Positions 46,471-57,238 of a DNA stretch of 64,000 nucleotides are shown here, in pieces (the first letter of the stretch is position 1; each line of letters starts with the position of its first letter). The DNA lies in assembly GCA_949825065.1 (NCBI GenBank), contig OX463842.1, positions 29,992,475 through 30,056,474 on the forward strand. The letters are read 5' to 3'. This DNA comes from Odontocerum albicorne (Eukaryota > Arthropoda > Insecta > Trichoptera > Odontoceridae). The position numbers and the translations under genes were made by a program. Below the pieces are notes generated by a model that was not told the origin of the DNA, did no database searches, and was given only the letters and a program-made list of their open reading frames with translations.

Positions 46471-46680
46471 TTGGTAGCTGTGATTGAATAATTCCGCTTG
46501 ATGTATCGCCGGTCTGCCTTGATTCAGACACAGAGGCTAATTGGTAGCTGTGATTGAATAATTCCGCTTGATGTATCGCCGGTCTGCCTTGATTCAGACA
46601 CAGAGGCTAATTGGTAGCTGTGATTGAATAATTCCGCTTGATGTATCGCCGGTCTGCCTTGATTCAGACACAGAGGCTAA
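46471..46680 (+). repeat. Three identical 70-bp tandem units
   Basis: Units 46471-46540, 46541-46610 and 46611-46680 are identical by eye, each starting TTGGTAGCTGTGATTGAATA and ending GACACAGAGGCTAA. The unit is richer in GC than its flanks. Complete identity implies very recent amplification, gene conversion or an assembly repeat. There are no spacers between units. Confidence 0.97.
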
Positions 46681-47004
46681 TTACTATTGTACTCGTATAT
46701 GATCACAATGTCAGAATTAATACGTGTCATTCATTTTCCTCGCGAACGATAGGTCGTATAAAACTGATTGATTTTTAAAATAATAATTAGGAGATAGCTA
46801 AAACGGTCGGAGAAAATACCAAAGTACAATATTAGTAGTATGCAATCTGTCAAAATCAAGTGAAAACCTGGACGTGTTGTGCGATGAAATAACAAGACGT
46901 CGGATATAGTATGATGATAAGAATGTACACGAAAATATCGTAAAATTACTAAATTTCCGCACAATAACCGCCAAGTCTATATTATATGTATGTGTATTTT
47001 AAGT

Positions 47005-47049
47005 CTATATTGTATTGTATTTATTGTATTACGCTTTCGTTGTCTAGAG
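47005..47049 (-). repeat. SINE family A tail, interrupted by a MITE
   Basis: ATTGTATTTATTGTATTACG and CTTTCGTTG match the SINE A tail on the minus strand. The sequence resumes less clearly after 47467. Confidence 0.55.
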
Positions 47050-47458
47050 TAGCTGTTGGCAACCTATGGTACACGTGCCACCTAGTGGCACGCGGAAAGT
47101 TTTTTGGCGGCACAGCATAAATTATGACAAATAGTCAAATTATTCAGTACGTTTACAAAACGTTTTTTTAAACGAAATTGTCTGATTTTTGCTGCACAAA
47201 ATCTCGCTTTGATTTTGAACAGGGTATCCAATTAATATTGCGCGTGGGGCCATGTAAGTAATTCGAATTATGATGAAATTAAATAATAGTAATTAAATAA
47301 ATATCATATTTGATTTCTTAAATATAAATTTCCTTCAAAAAATCCCCTCCCTCCCATGAATGAAAAATTCCTAGATCCGTCAGTGGCTCGCGGAGTGTCC
47401 AATACTTAAAACAAAATTAAAAAGTGGCACTTGAATGCATATAGATTGCCGCCCGCTG
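47050..47458. mobile_element. hAT-type MITE (GGCAACCTATGG type)
   Basis: The left end TAGCTGTTGGCAACCTATGG and the inverted right end (CAGCGGGCGGCAATCTAT on the minus strand) match at 13 of 18 positions. Flanks GTCTAGAG (47042-47049) and GTCTAGAT (47459-47466) match at 7 of 8. A palindromic GTGCCACCTAGTGGCAC lies just inside the left end and GTGGCACTTG near the right. Length 409 bp, non-coding. It is older than the 46-kb MITE, judging by its end divergence. Confidence 0.82.
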
Positions 47459-47466
47459 GTCTAGAT

Positions 47467-47817
47467 TATACTCGTAACTGGGCTGATATCTCAGTTCGGG
47501 AAAACTGCACCGAATACAATATTAATTCATGATGATGTAAATATTGTAATTCTCGGGTACATTAAATAAAAATTTGCCAATCAACAAGGGGTTCGCTATT
47601 TTCCTGGTAATACTTTGTATATGTACAATATATCTTATTACGCTAAAATTCTATATCCAATAAAATGTGGAATATAACTACGAGTATTAGTAAAATTATA
47701 TCCAATCAAAGGTGTCTCAAAAATCTCTTTTATATTCACTCAATTATCACGGAGTTCTACATAGATTCTTATTGAGTTACATACAATTGAGGCAATCTAA
47801 AGCGAAACATTTATTTC
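47467..47817. other. AT-rich DNA, nothing firm
   Basis: May begin with the displaced rest of the interrupted SINE A (TTATACTCGTAACTGGGCTG). No other signal. Confidence 0.35.
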
Positions 47818-47962
47818 TATGTTGCAATCATTTCCATCCAACTCGAAAGATATAAATGAGGTCTGAAATGAAAACTAGCCTCGAAGCCTGTAAAATATGC
47901 CAGAAACAGTACACATAACCTCCTGGTGGTAAGACATGCGTCTTAACAATTAGACCACGGAG
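47818..47962 (-). repeat. SINE family A, shortened copy
   Basis: Minus strand head CCGTGGTCTAATTGTTAAGA and CGCATGTCTTACC, body AGTTTTCATTTCAGACCTC and CGAGTTGGATGGAAATG. Tail absent. Confidence 0.65.
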
Positions 47963-48350
47963 ATCTTCCAGTTTATTAAATCTTACACGAACATTTTAAT
48001 TGAGAATTAAGAAGATAGACATTTCTTCAATATATAATATATTGATATAGAATCCTTAATTTAAATCCACTTCAGTAGCGAGTCGGAAAATAAATCCAAA
48101 ATCGATAAGCTAATTAAATATTAATTCCTACTTGATATGTCTGCTTTACTCCCATACCAAGTAAATTGACTAAGTAACTCGATAACTATAGTCTCAAGTG
48201 TTTAGCCCAGTAAAAGTTTGGTAAATTAAATTAAATCTAACAAGCTCTGCGATAAAGTTGGATTTGACATCAGTTTCTCCAACAAACATGGCGATGGCGC
48301 CTGAACAAGTAAACTTCTCGCAAATGCACCCTTCACATAATTAAATTAAG
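47963..48350. other. AT-rich DNA, nothing recognised
   Basis: No signal seen. Confidence 0.4.
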
Positions 48351-48351
48351 G

Positions 48352-48427
48352 GAACGCGCACATCGAATGGGTCATGAAATATATTAAGAGAACGCGCACA
48401 TCGAATGGGTCATGAAATAAATGACTT
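48352..48427 (+). repeat. Tandem duplication, 38-bp unit
   Basis: Two units starting GAACGCGCACATCGAATGGG, 38 bp apart, identical until the junction. Confidence 0.9.
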
Positions 48428-48475
48428 TCAGCAAAAATCGTTTGATGTATACAATTGAGTATTTTTCTTTAGAAC

Positions 48476-48692
48476 GGAGTTGATTTTTGAATCTACATAT
48501 TTTTATTAATATTTTGTCCTGTCTTTGGAATGAACTTGATTTTTGAATCTACTTCTTATTAATATTTTGTCCTGTCTTTGGGATGGAGTTGATTTTTGAA
48601 TCTTCATCTTCTTATTAATATTTTGTCCTGTCTTTGGGAAGGAGTTGATTTTTGAATCTATGTATTCTTATTAATATTTTGTCCTGTCTTTG
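48476..48692 (+). repeat. Minisatellite, four units of about 54-60 bp
   Basis: Each unit has GGAGTTGATTTTTGAATCTA, a short variable CT/AT part and CTTATTAATATTTTGTCCTG plus TCTTTG. Unit lengths vary through the middle part. Confidence 0.93.
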
Positions 48693-48814
48693 TATTCTCA
48701 AATAATTAAATTGTAAAGCCACTTAAAATATAATTTCATTTACTAAATGTTGAGTATCTGCCATATTCGTTGAATCTTTAACAATTTTATGTTTTAAACA
48801 TTCGATGTATATAA

Positions 48815-49240
48815 ATTAAATGTGGAACTGAAAAGAATATGTGGTGTGTCTATGTATGGTAGAATAAAAAATGTTATTATAAAGGATAAATGGGAGATAA
48901 AAACTGACGTGTTAAAAATTGCGCAAAAGGTCAACTTGAAGTTGTTTGAACGTGTGGAACGAGTATAGACTGATTAACCAAATTCACAATGCATATAAGA
49001 GTGTAAGTGGTATAAAAAACGACCGAGAAAAGTATAGTTGGACCAAAAAAATAAATTGTGAAGTAAGGAAAAGTAAGGCGTAAAAAATAAATTGTGAAAT
49101 AAGGAAAACTAAGGTGTAAGAGGAACAGAAGGTACCGTATAAGAATATGTTATGTATGGGTGCGGAAGAAGGGAAGGAAGTATATCGTGATAAGAATTTT
49201 TGGCACTCTATAGTCTCTGCCTACCACAATAGTAAAATGG
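48815..49240 (+). pseudogene. Non-LTR C-terminal fragment (family N1), longest copy
   Basis: In order: LKRICGVSMYGRIKNVIIKD, LFERVER, PNSQCI-like decay of the RLTKQI region, RPRKVWLDQ, a basic stretch near NRRYR, and FWHSIVSAYHNSKMA with a stop at 49233-49235. This copy shows how the family ends (W-H-S-I-V-S-A-Y). It is 5'-truncated and has frameshifts. It is the best template in the window for recognising the other N1 pieces. Confidence 0.75.
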
Positions 49241-49373
49241 CATGATGGTATTATTGTAACATCTATACATCGTTCAGTTCCATTCTAACGTCGTTATCAG
49301 ATATTCTACGTAGTTTTATTATTTGTATATTTTTGTCAGCATATGCATTACACATATGCAGTCGGTTTTTCAA

Positions 49374-49410
49374 AGAAAATTGTAAGGTTCTTCGAAGGAA
49401 ATTGTAAGGT
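49374..49410 (+). repeat. Short tandem repeat, GGAAATTGTAAGGTTCTTCG type
   Basis: AAATTGTAAGGTTCTTC occurs twice in succession, directly left of a hairpin. Confidence 0.8.
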
Positions 49411-49418
49411 TCTTCAAG

Positions 49419-49496
49419 CGATAAAGACACATTTATTCGCGAAGAAAATATATCTTTGAAATAACATATGTTCTTTGCGAATATGCGTCTTTATCG
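49419..49496. repeat. Imperfect foldback, 27-bp arms
   Basis: The left arm CGATAAAGACACATTTATTC+GCGAAGAA and the right arm (TTCTTTGCGAATATGCGTCT+TTATCG) are inverted copies with three to four differences around a loop of about 22 bases. It could be a tiny MITE, but no target duplication was recognised. Confidence 0.8.
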
Positions 49497-50260
49497 TTTA
49501 TAGGATTGCATATTGATTTTTTTGCAACAGGTATTGTTAAATTATATAATGGTCTCTGATTAGTGCTGATGGTTAGTTAAGCTTCCGGGAAAGTGACATT
49601 GGTACTCGATTATATTTATGACAATGCACTCCGAGAACATATGGTTTGCGTGTGCTATTGAACTACTTGACTAACACTTATTTTTTAAATCATTCTCTTT
49701 TAAGTGAAACCCGTTTTAATAAACAAAGTATTCACACATACCTATTTTTCTACGTTTTAAAAGGGTATATCTGACCACATCTATAGAACTTACAATTAAT
49801 TTAAACATCCAACAGTTTCAGGGAAATAAAATATCAGGAAACTGATTATTTTACAAATTAACGAAATACAGGCCAAAAAATATTAAAATACCTTTAAATC
49901 ATGTTTTTTACACCAAATTACCTATGTCTATAAATTAATTCATTAAAGTAGCGTTGGTGTATTCGTTCCTCAACGCCTTTTCACAAAGATGAAAGAAGTG
50001 CATTCCACTGTGATGAAGGATGTCTCTATGCATTTTTCATTAAAAGTCTTTGACGAAATATTTTACGTGGGGCGTTGCAAGTCTCCTAATGAAATGAAAT
50101 TTCATTTTCATTTAAGTTACGTTTTTAGGAAATGATACATTTGAAATTTTTATGTATTAATACGGAGCAGGAATGGAATGACAGCACTCAAATACCATAT
50201 ATGTCAAAATATTACCTCTTTGGGTCATATATAGAGGGCATAAAAATATTACCCCCTAAA
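49497..50260. other. No gene seen
   Basis: The tRNA-like look of 49575-49680 on the minus strand is too weak to call. Otherwise AT-rich. Confidence 0.35.
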
Positions 50261-50264
50261 ATTA

Positions 50265-50420
50265 ATTTTGATGGACAAAATCGAGGGTCGATGCGGAATC
50301 GGTAAAAGGCGCCTGTCATGGCTACGCAACATTTGCAAATGGACTTGTATCTAGACACTTAAAGAGCTATTTCGTACTGCCAAAGAAATAAATATTTTCC
50401 TTAAAGTGATAACCAACGCA
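50265..50420 (+). pseudogene. Non-LTR ORF2 C-terminus (family N2), plus strand
   Basis: DKIEGRCGIGKRRLSWLRNI, CKWTCI, a stop, then LKELFRTAKEINIFLKVITN. Same ordered motifs as the N2 copies at 45175 and 56500, with one arginine of GRRG changed to cysteine and one stop. Confidence 0.75.
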
Positions 50421-51559
50421 GAGAGATCGAACATGGAAAATATAGAAAAATATGCAAATAAAACTCCAAAAAATACTCTAATGATGCGACAGAAGTCGTA
50501 TTTTTCAAACCTGATGCTCACCCGTCCCTGGTTTCGATAGAATTTTACAATCCTCCACGAACCAGGTGAATGCAAGGTATTGGAATTGCAAGGACCCTCA
50601 CATTCCTGAAAATGCGTGATCTGACAGCCTAAAACATTTTTCCATCATCAAGTATTCTGGCATTCCTCAAATATCGTATTTGCCATGGGGGATAATCATT
50701 TTTCGCTTCAGTGAGGTCATTGAATTTTATGGAAAATGAAAATTGTAATTTGCACTTAAAACGTCAATACTGCAATATTTGAAATACATAGTTTTTATTT
50801 AATTATTATTTAACTTATTTTAATAACGTATATATCGCCAAAGGCGTAATTCGTATTTTTTCATAAAGTTAACCAGTTACGACTTTGTAAGTTCAAGTTA
50901 AACGTTTATTTATTTTCGAATATGTTGGGATCCATTTCAAATGGGGAAATAAAGTTATTCAAGTCTGCTTGAAAGCGTTGATATTTTAGTAAAAATATTA
51001 GCGAGTCTCCAAGAACGAAGACTGTGACACCTTCGGAACATCGACACAAAAAAGGATGCCAGTATGATTTTTTTACATGAAGCCTTTTGACATCTCTCTT
51101 GAGGGTTGGATTATGCATATCTAAATTTAAAAAAATTGATTCGGAATGCTTTTAACCATAATCGCTTAAATTTTAAGAGAATTACTAAATTTAGATTAAA
51201 GTTCTTACAAATTTTACTTGTCAAAGATAATTGATATACTATACTTATGGTAATGCTAAGTCCAATTTCCTAAATTGTGTAGATGCCAACTTTTGGAAAC
51301 TACAAAACAATATAAAAATGACAGTAGCTCAAATGCATGAAACCACTATTTGATTATTTGCAAATGCCGCTATCGTTTTAATTTGTACTCCCAATTTATG
51401 GGTCAGTGTAAGCAGTGGGCGAATGATGTATGACTCGTAAACTGAGCCAAGTATCAAGTACGAGTATATACATAATGATACATTTTCTTTGTAAAATGCT
51501 TAGTATCGCGAGTTTGGATGACTGAAAAAAATATTAATACTATATCTGTTAACGATATG
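50421..51559. other. No gene seen
   Basis: Two minus-strand frames (50351-50575 and 50906-51118) have no recognisable motif. The second has even composition and could be a remnant of something I do not know. Confidence 0.35.
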
Positions 51560-51749
51560 TTATATAGTATTACGCTCACTACAACTTGGCTGGTTTATTG
51601 TCATGCAGGATATCTTCCAGCCAACTAGAAAGGTGTTTAAATTAGTCTAAAGTGAAAACAAAACTGGAACCCGTTTTAAAAAATCTGAGTAACAAGAATC
51701 GAACCCGCACCCCCCAAACTGGGAGAGTGGGTCATATCAACTTAAGCAC
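51560..51749 (-). repeat. SINE family A copy
   Basis: TAGTATTACGCTCACTACAA tail region, TTTATTGTCATGCAGGATAT body, CACTTTAGACTAATTTAAAC link and a head with B box (GGGTTCGATTCTTGTTAC). The tRNA-like 5' end is degraded. Confidence 0.75.
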
Positions 51750-51764
51750 GATGTAATCGTGTAT

Positions 51765-52130
51765 ACCAGAATAAGAAATGAGGACATTTGAAAAAATGAG
51801 GTTTGAAAGATGGTACAGTGCTTAAAACAAAAAAAAAAAGAGTATAACGTTGAATCGACCACATAGAAAAAATTAATGATGAAAAATTTATTAAAAATGT
51901 AAACGAATAATAAAGAAAATGCAAGAAATTTGGGATAATCTAGAAAAACATGGTACATCAAAAAAATTTAATTTTCACAGAGGAAAGTATAAAAAGTCTT
52001 CATATTAGAAAACAATACGTGGCGAGGTGTACAGACATGGTAATTGCGAAATATGTGAGCCAGAATAGAATTAAGTCGACATCTCTGCCTACCCCATAAA
52101 GGGCATTGCGTGATTGTAATGATGATGCTG
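51765..52130 (+). pseudogene. Non-LTR C-terminal fragment (family N1), decayed
   Basis: VYTRIRNEDI near 51775 (the RIRNxxI motif) and, at the end, CTDMV followed by an out-of-frame TCTCTGCCTACCCCATAAAG, the DNA equivalent of VSAYP and the usual end of the family. The middle is filled with poly-A-rich decay. Confidence 0.5.
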
Positions 52131-52199
52131 ATAAACATATTTACTGTAAAAAAATCCCTGTCCAGAGACATTTAATTGAATTGTTTAAATAATTTGTGA

Positions 52200-53340
52200 A
52201 TTACACAAACAAGATAATGAACTTAATCCAGAATCATTATTATTATAACCTTAATTTGTTCATACTTAAAAATCTTATGATTAAAAAAATAATTTCCTCA
52301 CTGAAATATCCACGCAGAGTTCTTTAAACAAATGTGACAAGATGTAAAAAAAACGAAAAAGAATTTTCTTAAAACAAGTAATTTTTGGAAGTTCTTTTTC
52401 GGCAGAAATGGGACTCCATTTTTGGAACTCATTAAAAAAGTTAGTATGATTCTCATTAGCTTCCACAAATCAATTCCAGTTGCTTTTTTAAACAATAATT
52501 GCATTTTCAAATTCTAAACTACCGCTTTTCTTCTTCCAGTTTAATACTGTCATCCTATTTAAATCTAATGTTTGCAAAAACATCGTTTTGCATACCCGTA
52601 TGTCAGAATCATTATTTCTTAGAAAATATGTTGTAGACGACACTCTAATGGATTTTTCCGGATCTATTCTACCCCTCGGTCTTTTTACCGGTAAAACTTT
52701 CATTAGCTCATCTACATAAATTCGTTTTTCTTTCCAATTTAAGTTCCAAAATTGGTTAAAAATGTTTATTCTGTGCTTATCCGATATAGAATAACACTTC
52801 AAGACACCTTTTCAGAAACTTTACATTTACACCTTTTTTTAGTTTTTTATCATTCTTCGGTATTTTATTATTCCATAATCCATTGTTTTCCTTTTTTGCC
52901 TAAATATCTTTTTTCTTTCTCTCTGTTACTAGAGAACCAAGAAGAACTATCTACGTCAAACCTTTTCTTTCTTACGTTTTTAGTAGGTTGAAGTGGTCCA
53001 TTAGAATTATTTGAATCTGAATAAGGCACTAATGAAATTTTGACTCCTTGGCTTTCATCATTTATAATGTCATCAATGGTTAAATACTATCTCGGATTGT
53101 GTTAGGAGTATCAGTTTAGTCGAATTTTGTACAATATCCATATTATCAGCACTTTCCATAATTATAATATTATTGTGAACCGTGTCAGGTTGTGTTTCTA
53201 TAATTACTTTTGATAAATCTTCTAACCGAGTAGTATCCGTGTTTATATAATATTCTGTGATTTCTGCATTATCACTATCAACGACTAAAATTTGCAATTC
53301 CATGAATACATTGGGACTTTCTTGAAAACCATCACTCATA
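52200..53340 (-). pseudogene. Remnant of an insect multicopy protein family, function unknown
   Basis: Read on the minus strand, an acidic N-terminal frame (53339-53073, MSDGFQESPNVFMELQILVV) is followed by a basic region KNVRKKRFDV with REKEKRYLGKKG. Next come KKRCKCKVSEKC, the frame ISDKHRINIFNQFWNLNWKE (52802-52488), NNDSDIRVCKTMFLQTLDLN and EFQK...CRKRTSKNYLF across a frameshift. This order (RxxGxxY, KC..C..KC, IFxxFWxLxxxxxxRxYI, xVCKxMFLxTLxI, PxVxSHYCRxxT) matches a family I recall from many insect genomes as uncharacterised proteins, probably of transposon origin. At least three stops or shifts; no introns are needed to join the parts. Confidence 0.6.
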
Positions 53341-54282
53341 CGATTTTCTCATCACTTTTATGATTTTCTTGGTTACTCCTACGATTTTCTGTCACTAATC
53401 CAACCATAAATATTATTTTGCTATTCATCTATAAAAATAGACAATACTTATAAAAGTACTTTAATTCTTCAAATATTCATATTAATTTAAATAAACACAA
53501 TTTGTCCATCCAGTAATATATAAAATGCTAAGTTGATTTTACACTTGTTGAAAAATTTCTAACACCTTTAGATGAATAAAATGAGATATTGAGTCATAAA
53601 TAAGGGGGAAAACTTGTAATTATCTTAACAAAATAGTGTTCATACTTATATTCAAAGTAAATAATGTTTTTTTTTTTTCAAAATATCGTAACTGAGCTCA
53701 CCTTTTAAATTAAATATTTTGACAGCTACCACAATGTCACTTGATTCTAACGGATTCACGTACAAAATGGTAGAGTTACACATTTTGCAGTGTTAAAATT
53801 GGTAGCATAGGAGTTATCAATTTTTCTTGAGGCGTTTTTCAAGGCACTTTTAATAATTTTGGACATGTCAAATTTTTATAGCATGTGTATTTGAATGTCG
53901 AGAACAAAATGCAATTGATAAGTCATTTTTCGACAAAAGTGGAGTTAGCAAATTTACAAATTAGGGTAGCGATATATGAAGCGCGCCAATCCAACGTATC
54001 GGCAAGAGGGTGGTGCTGTCGGCAGCCTGCTGCATGTTGAGCTATGCTCGAGCTTTTGAGCCCTTTAATACTCACTCTCGGTGAAATTCGATTCATCAAA
54101 ATTCCGGGCTTAACTCGAATTCCTTGGTGATTCCTGACACGTACAGGTGTAATAAAACACATATCGTAGCTTAAATTGCCGCTAATTGGTAACAAAATTA
54201 ATTAAATTTGTATTTTATGTAGGAATTGGATAAATTTTAATTGAAATAATTAATTTTCAGTGAAACCATGTTATAAAAGGCC
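53341..54282. other. No gene seen; GC-richer patch at 53960-54190
   Basis: A 90-codon minus-strand frame (53923-54195) lies in the patch (MLPISGNLSYDMCFITPVRV at its start) and includes CRQHHPLADTLDWRA. I recognise no family and no start or splice context, so it is not called as a gene. Confidence 0.4.
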
Positions 54283-54630
54283 AGGGAACACTTTTCATTT
54301 ACAGTAATAGACACAGGGCACACTAATCATCTACAGTGTTAGGGCACAGGGCACACACTTCATTTACAGTTTTAGAGGATAATATATGGTACTCTTTACA
54401 TTTACAATGCTAGAGTACAGAGTACACTTTCTATGTGTATTTCTAGTGTTAGGGCTAAAGTCACACTTAACATTTAAAGTCTTAGAGCACAGGACACACT
54501 TTTCATTTACAGTGTAAATGCAGAGTACTTACTTTTCATTTACAGTGTTAGGGTACACTTTTCATTTACAGTATTAAAGTGCACTGCACACTCTTCATTT
54601 ACAGTGTTAAAGAACAAGACGCACTTTTCG
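54283..54630 (+). repeat. Degenerate array of CACTTTTCATTTACAGTGTT units
   Basis: About nine units of 35-42 bp: ACACTTTTCATTTACAGTGT followed by TAGAGCACAGGGC-like sequence. Central units have drifted and some have internal deletions. No frame. Confidence 0.9.
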
Positions 54631-56009
54631 TATAATATATACCTAACATATATTATAGATATGTATAAGTAAATCTATCAAAGTAAATGTAGGTAGGATG
54701 AACTCGTCCGGTCTAATACTATCACACTGTTGCTAGTACTTTCTCGTCTGGTCTAATATTTTTTTCAATGTTTTTAGTAAACTAGTTCACCTGGATTGTG
54801 AAAATATTTCATTCGAGTTTTGTTGACATCAGATTAACTGTTTGAATTGAACTTTTGATTTTAGTTTGAACATTGAATTTGAAAACAAAGTTTATTTAAA
54901 GGATAAGAACGTATTTTTTCCTTGAAATGGAAATCTTATGACCTCCCACAAAAAGCAAACAGGTGAATGTGCCGTAATGAGGGAATAAAATAAGGAAAGC
55001 ATTGTAAAAAATATGAAAAATAATTAAGTTTAACTTGGAAATACGTAAAAGAAGGGCTTTCAAGCTCTGGGATGATGTAATCAGCGAGGCTCTCGGAAAT
55101 AATAAAATTTTAATGAGACTCGAATAATACACGGAGGAAAACCTAAGCACAAATTAGAGGAATGGGGCATATTTCAAAATAAGAGCGATTATTGTGCCTG
55201 AACTAAAGTAACAAAGATAAAACGCTAATTGGTATTTTTCTTTTTCATTTTTGCCTCATTAAAATATCTATTTTCGGTTAAACAATTCACCTCATTTGCA
55301 ATACCTCAAACACAAAGGTACTATTACACGAAACCCTCAATGCACATACGAATATAATCAGATTTTTTGAGGTAACAATTTATACGATTTTCATTTATTG
55401 TAAAAACAATTTTCTCTGAATAACTCCAAGCCACACCATCATACCGTCATACTCATAAACTAACGCGTTTCACATAAATAATTGTCCATTTAAGCTGAAC
55501 ATCTTGAATACTAGTACTAGTATAATAAAAAAATAAACAAATCAGTTTGCATATAAAAGAGTCAATTCTTTATATTTTGCTGTACCTCGAGAGTTTATAT
55601 GGTAAAAAATATTTTTGGAATATATTTATGTATTCCTTTTCAACGCTTATTTTTATTTTTCCCCATCTTTATCCACAATGGCACCCAACATACCAACGTG
55701 TTCTGATAGTCTCTAGTTCCGAGTGTGTTCCGATAGTTCCAGTGTGTTCCGATAAATAATAATATTATACTAGTAGAACTGCCGAGTGTTATTGACAAAG
55801 TGTCAACGATAAGCTAATGACGAATCCTGCAATTGTTTGAACACATTGCCTGCGGCATAGCGAAAGCAATAGTTTATGGTGCAGAAAGCGTGAATATGTC
55901 GATGACTTGAACCGACCAAGAATAAGGTGTAAAAGAAAACACTTAATCACTGGTCTTCGAGTACATAACGGAAAACTGAGGAATGTAGAGATTAGCTGAA
56001 AATGGTCGT
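54631..56009. other. No gene seen
   Basis: A short GTGTGTTCCGATA repeat occurs near 55722 and 55742. The rest is AT-rich, without coding match. Confidence 0.4.
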
Positions 56010-56220
56010 TTTCCGTTACCTTGTTGATAAGATGCCTGTGTCCCAGCTCGGGGTTTACGGGTTGATTCCCGCTGGAATCAAGATTTCTTAGAAAGAGTTC
56101 CAGTCAGCTTTTTTTACTAAAGACTTCTTTAACAGTTTTTTGGTTGGTTGAGAGGAATTGACATATTGAAAATAAACCCGTCAGGTTATACTGTATACAA
56201 CGAAAGTGTAATACAATGAA
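56010..56220 (+). repeat. SINE family A, full-length plus-strand copy
   Basis: Head CCTTGTTGATAAGATGCCTG, B box ACGGGTTGATTCCCG, CAGTCAGCTTTTTTTACTAA body, TTTTTTGGTTGGTTGAGAGG, ATAAACCCGTCAGGTTATAC and tail ACGAAAGTGTAATACAATG. One of the best copies for building a consensus. Confidence 0.88.
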
Positions 56221-56496
56221 ATTATGTAATATTTCACAAAATTCTAATATGGGTATACCATAAAATCTCTTTTTGTGCTATTTGGTGAAAAGGCGTAGAT
56301 TGATCTGGCAGATGTATGTTATCAAACAATTTGGGAACTATTCAGAAAACTTACTACTCTCGTGATTCCGGTAGCTTGGAAGATGGTTGTTATAACTTTG
56401 TAAAAGACTCTTATAATAAAGCACATTGACTGATGGGTGATTAGATTTGTTTAGTCTCAAATATTCAAACATACATTTATTTATATAGTAGGTATT

Positions 56497-56665
56497 TGAT
56501 CTTCTTCTTCTTCTAAGTGCCCTGTCGGGTCCCCCCAACGTTGGCGATCACTTCGGCGAATCCGTCTCGGTCCTGAGCCGCCCGGAACAGTTCCTCTGCA
56601 CTCCGGATGCCGGTCCACTCCCTCACATTCCGCAGCCAGGACATCTGTCTTGTTCCTCACCATAG
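56497..56665 (-). pseudogene. Non-LTR ORF2 C-terminus (family N2)
   Basis: Minus strand MSWLRNVREWTGIRSAEELF, RAAQDRDGFAEVIANVGGTR and QGT with a stop, then an (AAG)n tail (TTCTTCTTCTTCT on plus, 56501-56513). Uninterrupted over its whole length and GC-rich, so it is the youngest-looking N2 copy. 5'-truncated at about 56665. Confidence 0.85.
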
Positions 56666-56995
56666 TGAATTGCCTGGGAAAAGATAATCAGAGTGGTTTC
56701 CCGTTGCCTTCTCTGATGGGTTTTTCTGTAGGGGTCACCTTCCCTTAGCTGGGGGGATCCGGTTTTGTGGCGCCGGAGACTCGCCATTCGCCCATTCATT
56801 ATCTGCTATGACACTGATGTTAATGTCAGTGGCCACATTGCCCAGGGTTCGCGGAGCCAAAAGACCACTCGAGGACGCTAATGAATTGGACTTGGTAGTA
56901 GTGTTGCTGGTGGTATTGCAACATGGCGCATTACGATATTTTGTAGAGGTACACTTTCCAGCAAAGTATACTCCATCGTAGCCCTATTACCTTTT
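56666..56995. repeat. GC-rich patch adjoining the N2 copy
   Basis: TGAATTGCCTGGGAAAAGAT, GTGGTTTCCCGTTGCCTTCT and GGCGCCGGAGACTCGCC stand out strongly from the AT-rich background. GTGGTTTCCCGTTGCC-type text is common in arthropod repeats in my recollection. It may be upstream sequence of the same retroelement or the sequence it inserted into. No frame is called. Confidence 0.45.
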
Positions 56996-57049
56996 TTTAT
57001 CCTTTTTTTGCTTTATCCTCTTTCAATCGTTTTTTTTTAATTACAATGA

Positions 57050-57238
57050 CTTACGGGTCCTCATTGTTACAACGTGTGACTTCTAGTTTATGGGTTTCTG
57101 GTTCCATTCCCAATGAAACCCAAAAAAAAAACCCCCATCTGTGTTTTTACATCAGGTTTTTAAACATCTTTCTGGTTATCTAATTGCAATATGCCGGCTT
57201 AGCTGAATCGCACACAACGAAAATGTTATACAGTTCAA
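57050..57238 (+). repeat. SINE family A copy, decayed
   Basis: CATTGTTACAACGTGTGACT head, TTCTGGTTCCATTCCCAATG B-box remnant, a poly-A link, CATCAGGTTTTTAAACATC and CACACAACGAAAATGTTATA tail. Confidence 0.65.

Noticed and set aside
46471..46680. CRISPR-like direct repeats
   Set aside because: The units are contiguous and 70 bp with no spacers, and the DNA is eukaryotic.
49575..49680. tRNA-like head on the minus strand
   Set aside because: A and B boxes do not match at the right spacing and no SINE body follows.
53923..54195. 90-codon minus-strand frame in a GC-richer patch
   Set aside because: No recognisable motif, start or splice context; could be exon or repeat, so not called.
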